DNA from: Thioclava dalianensis
GTDB lineage: Bacteria > Pseudomonadota > Alphaproteobacteria > Rhodobacterales > Rhodobacteraceae
Reading direction: 5' to 3'
Assembly: GCF_000715505.1 (NCBI RefSeq)
Contig: NZ_JHEH01000015.1
Span: 28,287-92,286, forward strand
Length of the DNA stretch: 64,000 bases
Below are positions 20,483 to 27,886 of the stretch, piece by piece (within the stretch, counting starts at the first letter, position 1; the number at the start of each line of letters is the position of its first letter). Position numbers and translations under genes: made by a program. The notes under the pieces are model-generated. The model saw only the letters and a program-made list of their open reading frames with translations. It was not told where the DNA came from and did not search any database.

Positions 20483-20980
20483 GTGATTGAACTTGGCGAA
20501 AATGCGCCCGATTTCACATTGCCCGCCACCGGAGGCAGCCGTTTCGGCGGCGCGCTGATCACGGAGGGCGGAGAGATGACGCTCTCGGAGGCCCGCCCCG
20601 CGCCGGTCGTTCTGTATTTCTACCCCAAGGACAATACGCCAGGCTGCACCACCGAGGCGCTCGACTTCACCCGTCTTGCGGAAGACTTCGCGACAGCCGG
20701 CGCCGTGGTGATCGGGATTTCCAAGGACAGCCTGAAGAAGCATGAGAACTTCTGCGCCAAGCATGATCTGGGCATCTATCTGGCCTCGGATGACACTGGC
20801 GACACCTGCGAGCGCTATGGCGTCTGGGCCGAAAAATCGATGTACGGCAAGACCTTCTGGGGCATTCTTCGCACGACCGTCCTGATCGATCACGCGGGCC
20901 GGGTCGCGCAAATCTGGCCGAAGGTCAAAGTGAAGGGCCATGCTGAAGAGGTGCTGGAAGCGGTGCGCGCGCTCAGCTGA
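20483..20980 (+). CDS. bcp: thioredoxin-dependent peroxiredoxin, Bcp/PrxQ type
   Basis: This 165-residue thiol peroxidase reduces hydroperoxides in the cytosol. The peroxidatic cysteine is C55 in PKDNTPGCTTEA. The residue five places later, which is a resolving cysteine in E. coli Bcp (CTTEAC), is leucine here. Other cysteines at about 91 (NFCAKH) and 109 (DTCERYG) could resolve the disulfide, or the enzyme may be of the one-Cys type. GTG 20483 is preceded by GGAGGAGAAG, which fixes the start. It is transcribed divergently from the AsmA-like gene. Confidence 0.93.
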   Translation: MIELGENAPDFTLPATGGSRFGGALITEGGEMTLSEARPAPVVLYFYPKDNTPGCTTEALDFTRLAEDFATAGAVVIGISKDSLKKHENFCAKHDLGIYLASDDTGDTCERYGVWAEKSMYGKTFWGILRTTVLIDHAGRVAQIWPKVKVKGHAEEVLEAVRALS

Positions 20981-21285
20981 GCGCCCCACCGCCAACAGCA
21001 CCCCTTCACGCCCCGCTCGCGCCTTCGTGACCCCGCGACGGGGCGAGCGGTGCTTATCTGCCGGTCACAGGGGCTTGATGGGCGAAAAGCTGCCGATCCC
21101 GCAGGTGTGAGGGAACTGCGACACAATGGTCCGGAAAATTAGGTTGCCGGAACACTTTCCCCTTGCTACTCCCGATGACAGATTGGCGACGCGTGTTATC
21201 CACAGGATGAAAACGCCCACAAAGCCGCCCCCGTTCGCAGCCCACTGATGGGCTTCAATGCACCTGACAAGACAGGACCTTCGGC
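20981..21285 (+). other. 305-base intergenic region before the M23 peptidase gene
   Basis: No gene is seen here. The first part holds an 8-bp inverted repeat (CCGCTCGC at 21013, GCGAGCGG at 21043), probably the end of the peroxiredoxin transcript although it lacks a T-tract. The second part must contain the promoter of the peptidase-bactofilin pair. It includes one perfect DnaA-box consensus, reported separately. Confidence 0.6.
21196..21204 (+). promoter_or_regulatory. single perfect DnaA-box consensus
   Basis: TTATCCACA matches the classical 9-mer exactly and lies about 80 bases upstream of the M23 peptidase start. It is one isolated site, not an origin cluster. It might let DnaA influence the cell-wall gene pair, but a chance match cannot be excluded. 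Confidence 0.4.
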
Positions 21286-22602
21286 TTGCACAGACGCATT
21301 CTCGACCGCCTGAATTCACGCCTCGAGCGTGTGCTGCCTGAACAGCGGCTATTCATGAAATCGAATACCGAGACCCGGTTCGTCCGGCTTCGACCGCTGA
21401 CCCAGGCGAGCGTGCTGGCAATCGGTGCGGGGCTGTTTGGCTGGTCGATGGTGGCGACTTCGATGCTGTTTATCGACGGGATTTCCTCGGGCGGGGCTGC
21501 CCAGAACGAGCGGATCGCCAAGGCCGCCTTCGAGCGGCGTCTCGATGCGCTCTCGAAAGAACGTGACGTGCGCGCCGCCGAAGCGCTGGCTGCGCAGGAC
21601 CGTTTCCAGACCGCGATGGCGCAGGTCTCGCAGATGCAATCGGCGCTGCTGGCCTCGGAAGAGCGCAAGCGCGAGCTGGAGACCGGGATCGGCGTGATCC
21701 AGTCGACCCTGCGCCGCACCATGGACGAGCGCGACGCCGCCCGCACGAAACTGGCGAAAGCCGAGGGCGTGGATACACCCAATGGCGCAACGCAGGCCGC
21801 GCGCAACGAGGATATGGCCAAGACGGTCGATTTCCTGACCGCAGCTCTGGGCCAGACCGCGCAGCAGCGCGACGATGCTGATAGCGACGCCAAATCGGCG
21901 CAGCTCGAAGTCGACCGGATCGCGATGCAAAAGCGGTTGATGGAAGAGCGCAACGATCAGATCTTCACCACGCTGGAAGGTGCCGTGAAGATCTCGATGG
22001 CGCCGCTCGACAAAGTCTTTAAGCAAGCAGGCATGGATCCCGACCACGTGCTGGCCGAGATCAAGAAGGGCTATTCGGGCACAGGCGGTCCGCTCATGCC
22101 CGTGTCGCTCTCGACCAAGGGCACAGCCGATCTGGGCGGAGACACCGCGCGCGCCGAAGGCATCCTGCGCCAGCTCGACGATATGAACATGTACCGGATC
22201 GCGGTCGACAAGCTGCCCTTCGCAATGCCTGTGAAGGCTAATTTCCGCTTTTCCTCGCCCTTTGGCATGCGCTGGGGCAAGATGCATGAGGGCGTCGACA
22301 TGGCCGCGCCCATCGGGACCAAGATCTACGCCCCGGCCGATGGGGTCGTGATCGCCGCCGAATGGGAGCGCGGCTACGGCAATATCGTCAAGATCCGCCA
22401 TGACTTCGGGATCACGACGCGCTACGGCCATCTGTCCAAAATCCTTGTGAAGAAGGGGCAAAAAGTGTCGCAAGGCGAGCTCATTGCTGATATGGGATCA
22501 ACCGGACACTCCACCGGGCCGCACCTTCACTACGAGATCCGGATCAGTGGCAAACCAATCAATCCGATGACCTTCATTAAGGCTGGCAAGAATGTTTTCT
22601 AA
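21286..22602 (+). CDS. membrane-anchored M23 (LytM) family peptidase with coiled coil
   Basis: This protein of about 438 residues has an N-terminal membrane segment (ASVLAIGAGLFGWSMVATSML, near residue 45) and a long periplasmic coiled coil rich in Ala, Glu, Arg and Gln. The C-terminal LytM endopeptidase domain has the zinc ligands in GKMHEGVDMAAP and the second motif GPHLHYEI. It should cleave peptidoglycan cross-links or scaffold other hydrolases. The frame opens with TTG at 21286; ATG 21355 is an alternative, but the conserved-looking segment LPEQRLFMKSNTETRF favours the upstream start. Its last 11 bases overlap the bactofilin gene, a pairing known in other alphaproteobacteria. Confidence 0.9.
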   Translation: MHRRILDRLNSRLERVLPEQRLFMKSNTETRFVRLRPLTQASVLAIGAGLFGWSMVATSMLFIDGISSGGAAQNERIAKAAFERRLDALSKERDVRAAEALAAQDRFQTAMAQVSQMQSALLASEERKRELETGIGVIQSTLRRTMDERDAARTKLAKAEGVDTPNGATQAARNEDMAKTVDFLTAALGQTAQQRDDADSDAKSAQLEVDRIAMQKRLMEERNDQIFTTLEGAVKISMAPLDKVFKQAGMDPDHVLAEIKKGYSGTGGPLMPVSLSTKGTADLGGDTARAEGILRQLDDMNMYRIAVDKLPFAMPVKANFRFSSPFGMRWGKMHEGVDMAAPIGTKIYAPADGVVIAAEWERGYGNIVKIRHDFGITTRYGHLSKILVKKGQKVSQGELIADMGSTGHSTGPHLHYEIRISGKPINPMTFIKAGKNVF

Positions 22603-23110
22603 AAGCAAAATCCATGAGCCGGGGCCGAAAGCTGGCGGCGAAACCGACAAACCTGCAACGGATGGCACCCTGCCGTCGGGGCGCTCGGGCAACGATCTGC
22701 CTCCGAGCAGTTCGACGCCGCGCGTGAAGCCGGCACCGTCGGTTCTGTCCTCCGATCTGACGATCACCGGGAATATCAAGACCTCGGGCGACATCCAGAT
22801 CGAGGGCGTGGTCGAAGGCGATATCCGTGCGCATCTGCTGACGGTCGGCGAGAGCGCCACGATCAAAGGTGAGATCATCGCCGATGACGTCGTGGTCAAT
22901 GGCCGCGTCGTGGGCCGTGTCCGGGGTTTGAAGGTTCGCCTCACCTCGAGCGCCCGTGTCGAGGGCGACATCATCCACAAGACCATCGCCATCGAGAGCG
23001 GCGCGCATTTCGAAGGTTCGGTTCAGCGTCAGGACGATCCGCTCCAGACCGGTCAGGGCACGCCCAAGCTTGCGCCCCCGACCCCGAAGGAAGCCGACGC
23101 GCCGAAATAA
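22592..23110 (+). CDS. bactofilin
   Basis: This 172-residue polymerising cytoskeletal protein of the BacA/CcmA family forms beta-helical filaments at the inner face of the membrane. The central domain, about residues 55-140, has the repeating pattern LTITGNIKTSGDIQIEG, VEGDIRAHLLTVGES and IKGEIIADDVVVNG, flanked by disordered Pro-rich tails. It overlaps the upstream LytM peptidase by 11 bases, so the two are translationally coupled. This suggests that the filament positions the peptidase, as reported for BacA-LmdC pairs. A hairpin terminator follows. Confidence 0.94.
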   Translation: MFSKSKIHEPGPKAGGETDKPATDGTLPSGRSGNDLPPSSSTPRVKPAPSVLSSDLTITGNIKTSGDIQIEGVVEGDIRAHLLTVGESATIKGEIIADDVVVNGRVVGRVRGLKVRLTSSARVEGDIIHKTIAIESGAHFEGSVQRQDDPLQTGQGTPKLAPPTPKEADAPK

Positions 23111-23135
23111 GCGCGGGTTTTCAGTCGAATGTTCA

Positions 23136-23163
23136 AAGGGCGGTCCATCGGGCCGCCCTTTTC
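23136..23163 (+). terminator. rho-independent terminator after bactofilin
   Basis: AAGGGCGG and CCGCCCTT form an 8-bp stem with a GC-rich loop, followed by TTTTC. It lies 25 bases after the bactofilin stop and closes the peptidase-bactofilin transcript. Confidence 0.8.
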
Positions 23164-23239
23164 ATTTCGTGGTGCAGAGGATTGCGAGCAGTTGTGGCAG
23201 CATAGAGTATATCCGCAATGAGCCCTTATGGCACCACAA

Positions 23240-23683
23240 CTATAAGTATTTCGAGAGCAGCAGCGCATCACCGCCTTCTGACCGGAAGCCGCAGCTTTCG
23301 TAGAATGATCGAGCCGTCACAGTGCTTTCCAAACGGCAGTGCCGGATGCCATGCGCGCGTAAGACGTTCTCCAAGCCCGAGAGCATAGCTTTGCTGACGC
23401 CATCAAAGCGGGCATCAGGATGGACATAGTTCAAGAGGATGTCGCCGCTCAGACTGGCCATCCCGACCCCTATGATCTCCCTGTCCCGCTCGGCCACCAG
23501 CACCACGGAATCATTTCGCGCGATCCACTGTCGCCAAGTCTCGACTGTCTTATTGCTGAGCCAGCTTTCGATCTCGACCGGATCGTTCCGATGATCTGCA
23601 ACGCAGAGTTCGGTGATTGAGCGGCGCAGGGTGTTTACCGCTTCATCAACATCAGCATCCGTCGCGTCCCTAATCTCAATCAT
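23240..23683 (-). CDS. GNAT family N-acetyltransferase
   Basis: This 147-residue protein has the GNAT fold: MIEIRDATDADVDEAVNTL at the N-terminus, VVLVAERDREIIGVGMASL in the core, and a C-terminal RSFYESCGFRSEGG block typical of acyl-CoA-binding acetyltransferases. The usual Q/RxxGxG/A loop is poorly kept (DARFDGVSKAM), so the acyl donor or substrate is unclear. It stands alone on the minus strand between two terminators. Confidence 0.8.
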   Translation of the reverse strand: MIEIRDATDADVDEAVNTLRRSITELCVADHRNDPVEIESWLSNKTVETWRQWIARNDSVVLVAERDREIIGVGMASLSGDILLNYVHPDARFDGVSKAMLSGLENVLRAHGIRHCRLESTVTARSFYESCGFRSEGGDALLLSKYL

Positions 23684-23861
23684 GTTTCCTCACTCTCGCC
23701 AACGGTAGCTTACCGATGCCGCGTTTGCCCGCAACAGCAGCTTTGTCCCGCCGAACTGACCTCCGGCGTAGAAGCCTCCCGTCAGTTTCTTCAGGGGCCT
23801 TCGCAGGACGTTGCGTCATGCTCGCACGAGACTTGGATATGAGTTGCGCCAAGACATGCAA

Positions 23862-23884
23862 AGGGCGGCCTGCGGGGCCGCCCT
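23862..23884 (-). terminator. terminator downstream of the DUF2189 membrane protein gene
   Basis: AGGGCGGCC and GGCCGCCCT form a 9-bp stem with a short loop. Read on the minus strand it follows the DUF2189 stop by about 20 bases and is followed by TTTGC. Confidence 0.65.
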
Positions 23885-23902
23885 CTCGCGTTACGATGGC
23901 TC

Positions 23903-24682
23903 TTATGCGGTCCGCGTCACATGGCGATACATGTGCCAGCTCGCATGGCCCAGCACCGGCATCACGACCAGAAGCCCCAAGAAAAGCGGCACCATCGCGG
24001 CAAACAGTCCCAGCGCAATCGTCAGCGCCCAAAGCGCCATTGCCATAGCGTTGCGCCGGACGGCGGCAACCGAGGCAATCATCGCGGTCACGATGTCGAT
24101 CTCACGATCCAGCAACAGCGGCAGGCCGATCACCGTCACCGAAAACAACACCACCGCAAAGCCCGCCCCGATCACTCCGCCCACAGCCAGCATCATCAGG
24201 CCATTGACCGTGAACAGGATCTCGGGCGAGGAGCTGACATTGGTGAAGGCCGACAGCCCCATGAAAAGCGCAAAGACGGTATGGGCCACGAAGACCCAGA
24301 ACATGAACATCATCAGGATCAGCATCGCCATCGAGGGGATCTGCCGATCCTTCTGGCTCAGACAGCACGAGATTACCGGCTTCCAAAGCAGCGGCGTGCC
24401 CTGCTCGATGCGGCGGCTGACCTCGTAAAGACCGATGGCTGCGAACGGGGCCAGCAGCGGAAAGCCCAGCACGAAGGGGAACAGCCACCATTCCTGCCCA
24501 TCCGCCGACAGCACCAGCCACAAAACCAACCCGCCCAGCACGTAAAAGCCCGAGAAGAACAACCCAAATGCCGGGGCTCTGCGGAAATCCTCCCAACCGA
24601 GGCGCAGGATGCGGGGAATGTCCGACACCGCCAGATCCTGAAATTCCGGTAGCTCGGATGGCTCGGTCATCACGCTTTGCAT
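23903..24682 (-). CDS. DUF2189 domain-containing membrane protein
   Basis: This 259-residue inner-membrane protein has about six helices. The cytoplasmic N-terminus ends in ILRLGWEDFRRAP, a block found in DUF2189 proteins. It is followed by helices such as FFSGFYVLGGLVLWLVL, a cysteine pair at VISCCLSQKD and a long C-terminal hydrophobic run. The function of the family is not established. ATG 24682 is preceded by AGGGAGAG; a GTG at 24700 is less likely. It seems to be a single-gene transcript with its own terminator. Confidence 0.85.
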   Translation of the reverse strand: MQSVMTEPSELPEFQDLAVSDIPRILRLGWEDFRRAPAFGLFFSGFYVLGGLVLWLVLSADGQEWWLFPFVLGFPLLAPFAAIGLYEVSRRIEQGTPLLWKPVISCCLSQKDRQIPSMAMLILMMFMFWVFVAHTVFALFMGLSAFTNVSSSPEILFTVNGLMMLAVGGVIGAGFAVVLFSVTVIGLPLLLDREIDIVTAMIASVAAVRRNAMAMALWALTIALGLFAAMVPLFLGLLVVMPVLGHASWHMYRHVTRTA

Positions 24683-24781
24683 GGCTCTCTCCCTGATCAC
24701 GCAGGGCCCTGTTCAGCCCTCATCCCCAGGGTGCTCACGAATCCGTGACATGTCGAGAGAAAATGTAGCGCTGCGGTGCGC

Positions 24782-25513
24782 TTACATCCGCCCGGTGAGC
24801 CAAAGCGAGATCGCGTAGGGCAACCGCCGCAGCAGTTTGAGCCCCCATGTCAGGCGGCGCGGGAAATGCGTCTCGAAACTCCGTCCCGCCATGCCATCGG
24901 CGATCCGGCGCGCCGCGGCATCGGCCTCCATCACGAAGGGCATATCGAAATCGTTTTTTTCGGTAAGGCGCGTTTTCACAAAGCCCGGCGAGATCAGCCG
25001 CACATCGATCTGCGGCGCATATTCCACCCGCAGGCTCTCCACCAGATTGATCACCGCCGCTTTCGAGGCCGAATAGAGCTGTCCCTTGGGCAAACCGAAA
25101 TAGCCCGCGACCGAGCCGAAGATCACAAGCTGCCCGCCCTCGCGCAGCAGACCGGGGGCGGCCTGCGCAAACCACAGCGTGCCCAGCAGATTTACATCGA
25201 TCAACTGGCGGGCCTTGTCGCGCGTGATCTCGCTGACATAGCCGGGATCGTAAAGCGCGGCCGTGGTGATCATCGCATCGAGCGGGCCTGCGCCCAAGAT
25301 CTCGCCGCGCGCATCATCGAGGCTTTCGGGATCGGAGACATCAAGCTGCACGACCTCGCCCAGACCCAACTCGGCGGCGAGATCGTTGAGCGGCTCGACC
25401 GAACGGGCCGAGAGCACCAGTCGTGCCCCGCGCGCATGCAATTCGCGCGCCAGCGCCTGTCCGATGCCAGAGCTCGCCCCGACAATCCAGATCCGCTTAT
25501 CCTTGAAGTCCAT
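24782..25513 (-). CDS. short-chain dehydrogenase/reductase
   Basis: This 243-residue SDR has the NAD(P)-binding TGxxxGxG-type motif VGASSGIGQALARELHARGA near residue 12 and the catalytic tetrad with Ser in IFGSVAGYFG and YxxxK in YSASKAAV. The C-terminal extension (FETHFPRRLTWGLKLLRRLP) looks membrane-associated, as in SDRs acting on lipids. The substrate cannot be read from the sequence. ATG 25513 or a GTG nine bases upstream are both possible starts. Confidence 0.88.
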   Translation of the reverse strand: MDFKDKRIWIVGASSGIGQALARELHARGARLVLSARSVEPLNDLAAELGLGEVVQLDVSDPESLDDARGEILGAGPLDAMITTAALYDPGYVSEITRDKARQLIDVNLLGTLWFAQAAPGLLREGGQLVIFGSVAGYFGLPKGQLYSASKAAVINLVESLRVEYAPQIDVRLISPGFVKTRLTEKNDFDMPFVMEADAAARRIADGMAGRSFETHFPRRLTWGLKLLRRLPYAISLWLTGRM

Positions 25514-25567
25514 CGCCCTCACCTCCGCCGTGCTTTTGAAGACTACGCGCCGCGGGCCGGTTCGGTT

Positions 25568-26116
25568 TCATCCAAGCGCGGCCAAGACCTCTGCCGTCAG
25601 CTCCTCCAAGGGGCGCGTGCCCGACAGCTCGAGGATCGGTTCTGACCGGCCCGCCAGCCACTCGCGGTGCCGTGCCAGCGACCGGCCCGAGAAATAGGGC
25701 TCGTCATAGCTCGCCGCCCATTTCAGAAATGCTATGTGGTTGTAATGCATATCGCCGTCCGGCTTGATCCGGTCGCCGAACAAGGCCCCCTCGCGTCGCC
25801 GCAGCCGCGCCAGTCGCACAGGGGTCGGCGCATGCAGGAACACGATCAGATCGGTGCCGCCAAGCGCCACCTCACCCCAGCCGTCAAGCGAGCCCGACAA
25901 GATCCAGCCCGCATCCTGCCCTTGGGCGACCTGATCGGCGGCGATCAGGGCCAGCCGCTCGCGCGCGGGGCGTTTGTTGGTAAAGGGCGGATCGGTGGGC
26001 GCCCAGTAATAGTCATCCGTGTCGAGATGGATGAGACCCAGCGTCTGCGCCAGCATCCGCCCGAGCGAAGATGTCCCCGATCCTGCGGCGCCGGTCAGAT
26101 ACACCCGCGCCGCCAT
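25568..26116 (-). CDS. P-loop nucleotide kinase-like protein
   Basis: This 182-residue protein has a Walker A variant (TGAAGSGTSSLGRML, residues 8-22) and an adenylate-kinase-like DTDDYYW lid region, followed by RRREGALFGDRIKPDG, a possible Arg-rich lid. It resembles small AAA/adenylate-kinase-related ATPases seen next to unrelated housekeeping genes. No substrate is identified. It starts four bases after the prfB stop in the same direction and may be transcribed with it. Confidence 0.75.
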   Translation of the reverse strand: MAARVYLTGAAGSGTSSLGRMLAQTLGLIHLDTDDYYWAPTDPPFTNKRPARERLALIAADQVAQGQDAGWILSGSLDGWGEVALGGTDLIVFLHAPTPVRLARLRRREGALFGDRIKPDGDMHYNHIAFLKWAASYDEPYFSGRSLARHREWLAGRSEPILELSGTRPLEELTAEVLAALG

Positions 26117-26120
26117 GGTC

Positions 26121-27248
26121 TCAGTCCTCGGTCTGTGCGTCAGCGCGGCTCTTGCCCTCGACGCCCATCGCGAGCGTCGCCGCCATCAGCCCATCGAGAT
26201 CGCCATCCAGCACCCCCGCGCTGTCGGAGGTCTCGTAATTCGTCCGCAGGTCTTTCACCATCTGATAGGGCTGCAACACATAGGAGCGGATCTGGTTGCC
26301 CCAGCCCGCATCGCCTTTATTCTCATGCGCCTCGTTGATCGCGGCGTTCCGACGATCCAACTCCATCTGATAAAGCCTTGATTTCAGGGCCTTCATCGCG
26401 ATGTCCCGGTTTTGGTGCTGCGACTTCTCAGAGCTGGTCACGACGATGCCGGTGGGCATGTGCGTGATCCGCACCGCCGAGTCGGTCGTGTTGACGTGCT
26501 GACCGCCCGCGCCCGAGGAGCGATAGGTGTCGATCCGGATCTCATTGGGCTGCACTTCGATCTCGATATTGTCGTCGACCACCGGATAGACCCAGACCGA
26601 GCTGAACGAAGTATGCCGCCGCGCCGCCGAGTCGTAGGGCGAGATCCGCACCAAGCGGTGCACGCCCGATTCCGATTTCAGCCAGCCATAGGCATTGGGC
26701 CCGGAGATCTTGTAGCTCGCCGATTTAATGCCCGCCTCGTCGCCTGCGGTCTCGGATTGCAGCTCGACCTCGTAGCCCTTCTTCTCGGCCCAGCGGACAT
26801 ACATCCGCGCCAGCATCGAGGCCCAGTCGCAGCTTTCCGTGCCGCCCGCGCCGGAATGGATCTCAAGGAAGGTGTCATTGCCGTCGGCCTCGCCATCGAG
26901 CAGCGCTTCAAGCTCCTTGCCCGCCGCATCGTCACGCAGCGCCTTGAGCGCGGCCTCCGCCTCCGAGACGACCTCGGCATCGTCTTCCATCTCGCCCAGC
27001 TCGATCAATTCCATATTGTCGGCCAGATCCTGTTTGATGCGCGAATAGGTCTCGTATTTATCCAGCAATTGCTGGCGGTCGCGCATGAGTTTCTGCGCGC
27101 GCGCCTGATCGTCCCACAAGGTGGGATCCTCGATCATCGCGTTGAATTCCTCGATCCGGTGCGGCGCGGTCTCCAGATCCATCCGCTGGCCCAGAAGGCT
27201 CAGGGATTTGCGGATCGCGTCCACGATGTTTTGCGTCTCGGCGCGCAT
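26121..27248 (-). CDS. prfB: peptide chain release factor 2
   Basis: RF2 reads UGA and UAA stop codons and triggers peptide release. The 375-residue protein has a GGQ loop (RSSGAGGQHVNTTDSAV) and the codon-reading region LVRISPYDSAARRHTSF. The canonical E. coli tripeptide SPF appears as SPY. The gene is one open frame without the programmed frameshift used by E. coli prfB. A GGATGACCC region precedes ATG 27248. Its stop lies four bases from the next gene. Confidence 0.96.
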   Translation of the reverse strand: MRAETQNIVDAIRKSLSLLGQRMDLETAPHRIEEFNAMIEDPTLWDDQARAQKLMRDRQQLLDKYETYSRIKQDLADNMELIELGEMEDDAEVVSEAEAALKALRDDAAGKELEALLDGEADGNDTFLEIHSGAGGTESCDWASMLARMYVRWAEKKGYEVELQSETAGDEAGIKSASYKISGPNAYGWLKSESGVHRLVRISPYDSAARRHTSFSSVWVYPVVDDNIEIEVQPNEIRIDTYRSSGAGGQHVNTTDSAVRITHMPTGIVVTSSEKSQHQNRDIAMKALKSRLYQMELDRRNAAINEAHENKGDAGWGNQIRSYVLQPYQMVKDLRTNYETSDSAGVLDGDLDGLMAATLAMGVEGKSRADAQTED

Positions 27249-27331
27249 GGGTCATCCTTTAAGAAGTCTAGGCCCGGGTTTACGAAATCGCGCGCCGCGC
27301 CGCAAGCGGTGCAGCAGCGTCGCGGGCAGGC

Positions 27332-27886
27332 TTAGGCGCGCCGCGCAAACCCCGCGCGCAGATAGCCCCAGAGATTGGCGAAAGGGTTGGCGCCCCGGTA
27401 GTGATCGCGCAGGTAATAGAGGATATCGGCACGGATCTCGCGCTCGGCCCGCGCGGTGAGCAGATCAAGCAGCTCGGGCACCTCGGGCAGCGGCTGGCGC
27501 AGACCGATCCAACCGGGCATCTCGTGCGCCCGATCGCGCAGCAGTGCCGCCTGCCAAACCGCTTGCGCGGCAGCGTCGTCGTGACGCGATTGATGATAAA
27601 GGATCATCCGCCAAGTCGCACGGGCAAAGACAGTGCCGTCATCGCCGTGTTCGGGGCGAAGCCGACCTTGGGCAATCGCCTGCAGATCCTCCAGCACCGC
27701 GCCCGTCCCCGGCCCCCGTGCCAGCACCAACACCCGCTCGCATTCGAAACGCTGCGCATCCGCGCCAAGCTTAGCGGCCAGATCGCGGGCCTGCGCATAA
27801 AGCGCAGCCGAGCGCTCCGGATCCTGCACCCGCCAGTGACGCGCTTCGGCCTCTAGATCCGCAAGCGACTGCTCGGAGCTGCTCAA
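27332..27886 (-). CDS. hypothetical protein, possibly tetratricopeptide-like
   Basis: This 184-residue soluble protein of unknown function is mostly alpha-helical in appearance, with Ala-rich repeats such as SAALYAQARDLAAKLGAD and DDAAAQAVWQAALLRDRA. No enzyme motif was recognised. The start is TTG 27886, which overlaps the PBP1A stop codon and supports translational coupling. It lies between PBP1A and prfB on the same strand, so it may be the last gene of the PBP1A transcript. Confidence 0.65.
   Translation of the reverse strand: MSSSEQSLADLEAEARHWRVQDPERSAALYAQARDLAAKLGADAQRFECERVLVLARGPGTGAVLEDLQAIAQGRLRPEHGDDGTVFARATWRMILYHQSRHDDAAAQAVWQAALLRDRAHEMPGWIGLRQPLPEVPELLDLLTARAEREIRADILYYLRDHYRGANPFANLWGYLRAGFARRA

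Noticed and set aside
26121..27248. Programmed frameshift in prfB
   Set aside because: The frame is continuous from the start codon and no internal UGA with an upstream Shine-Dalgarno-like signal is needed to make full-length RF2.
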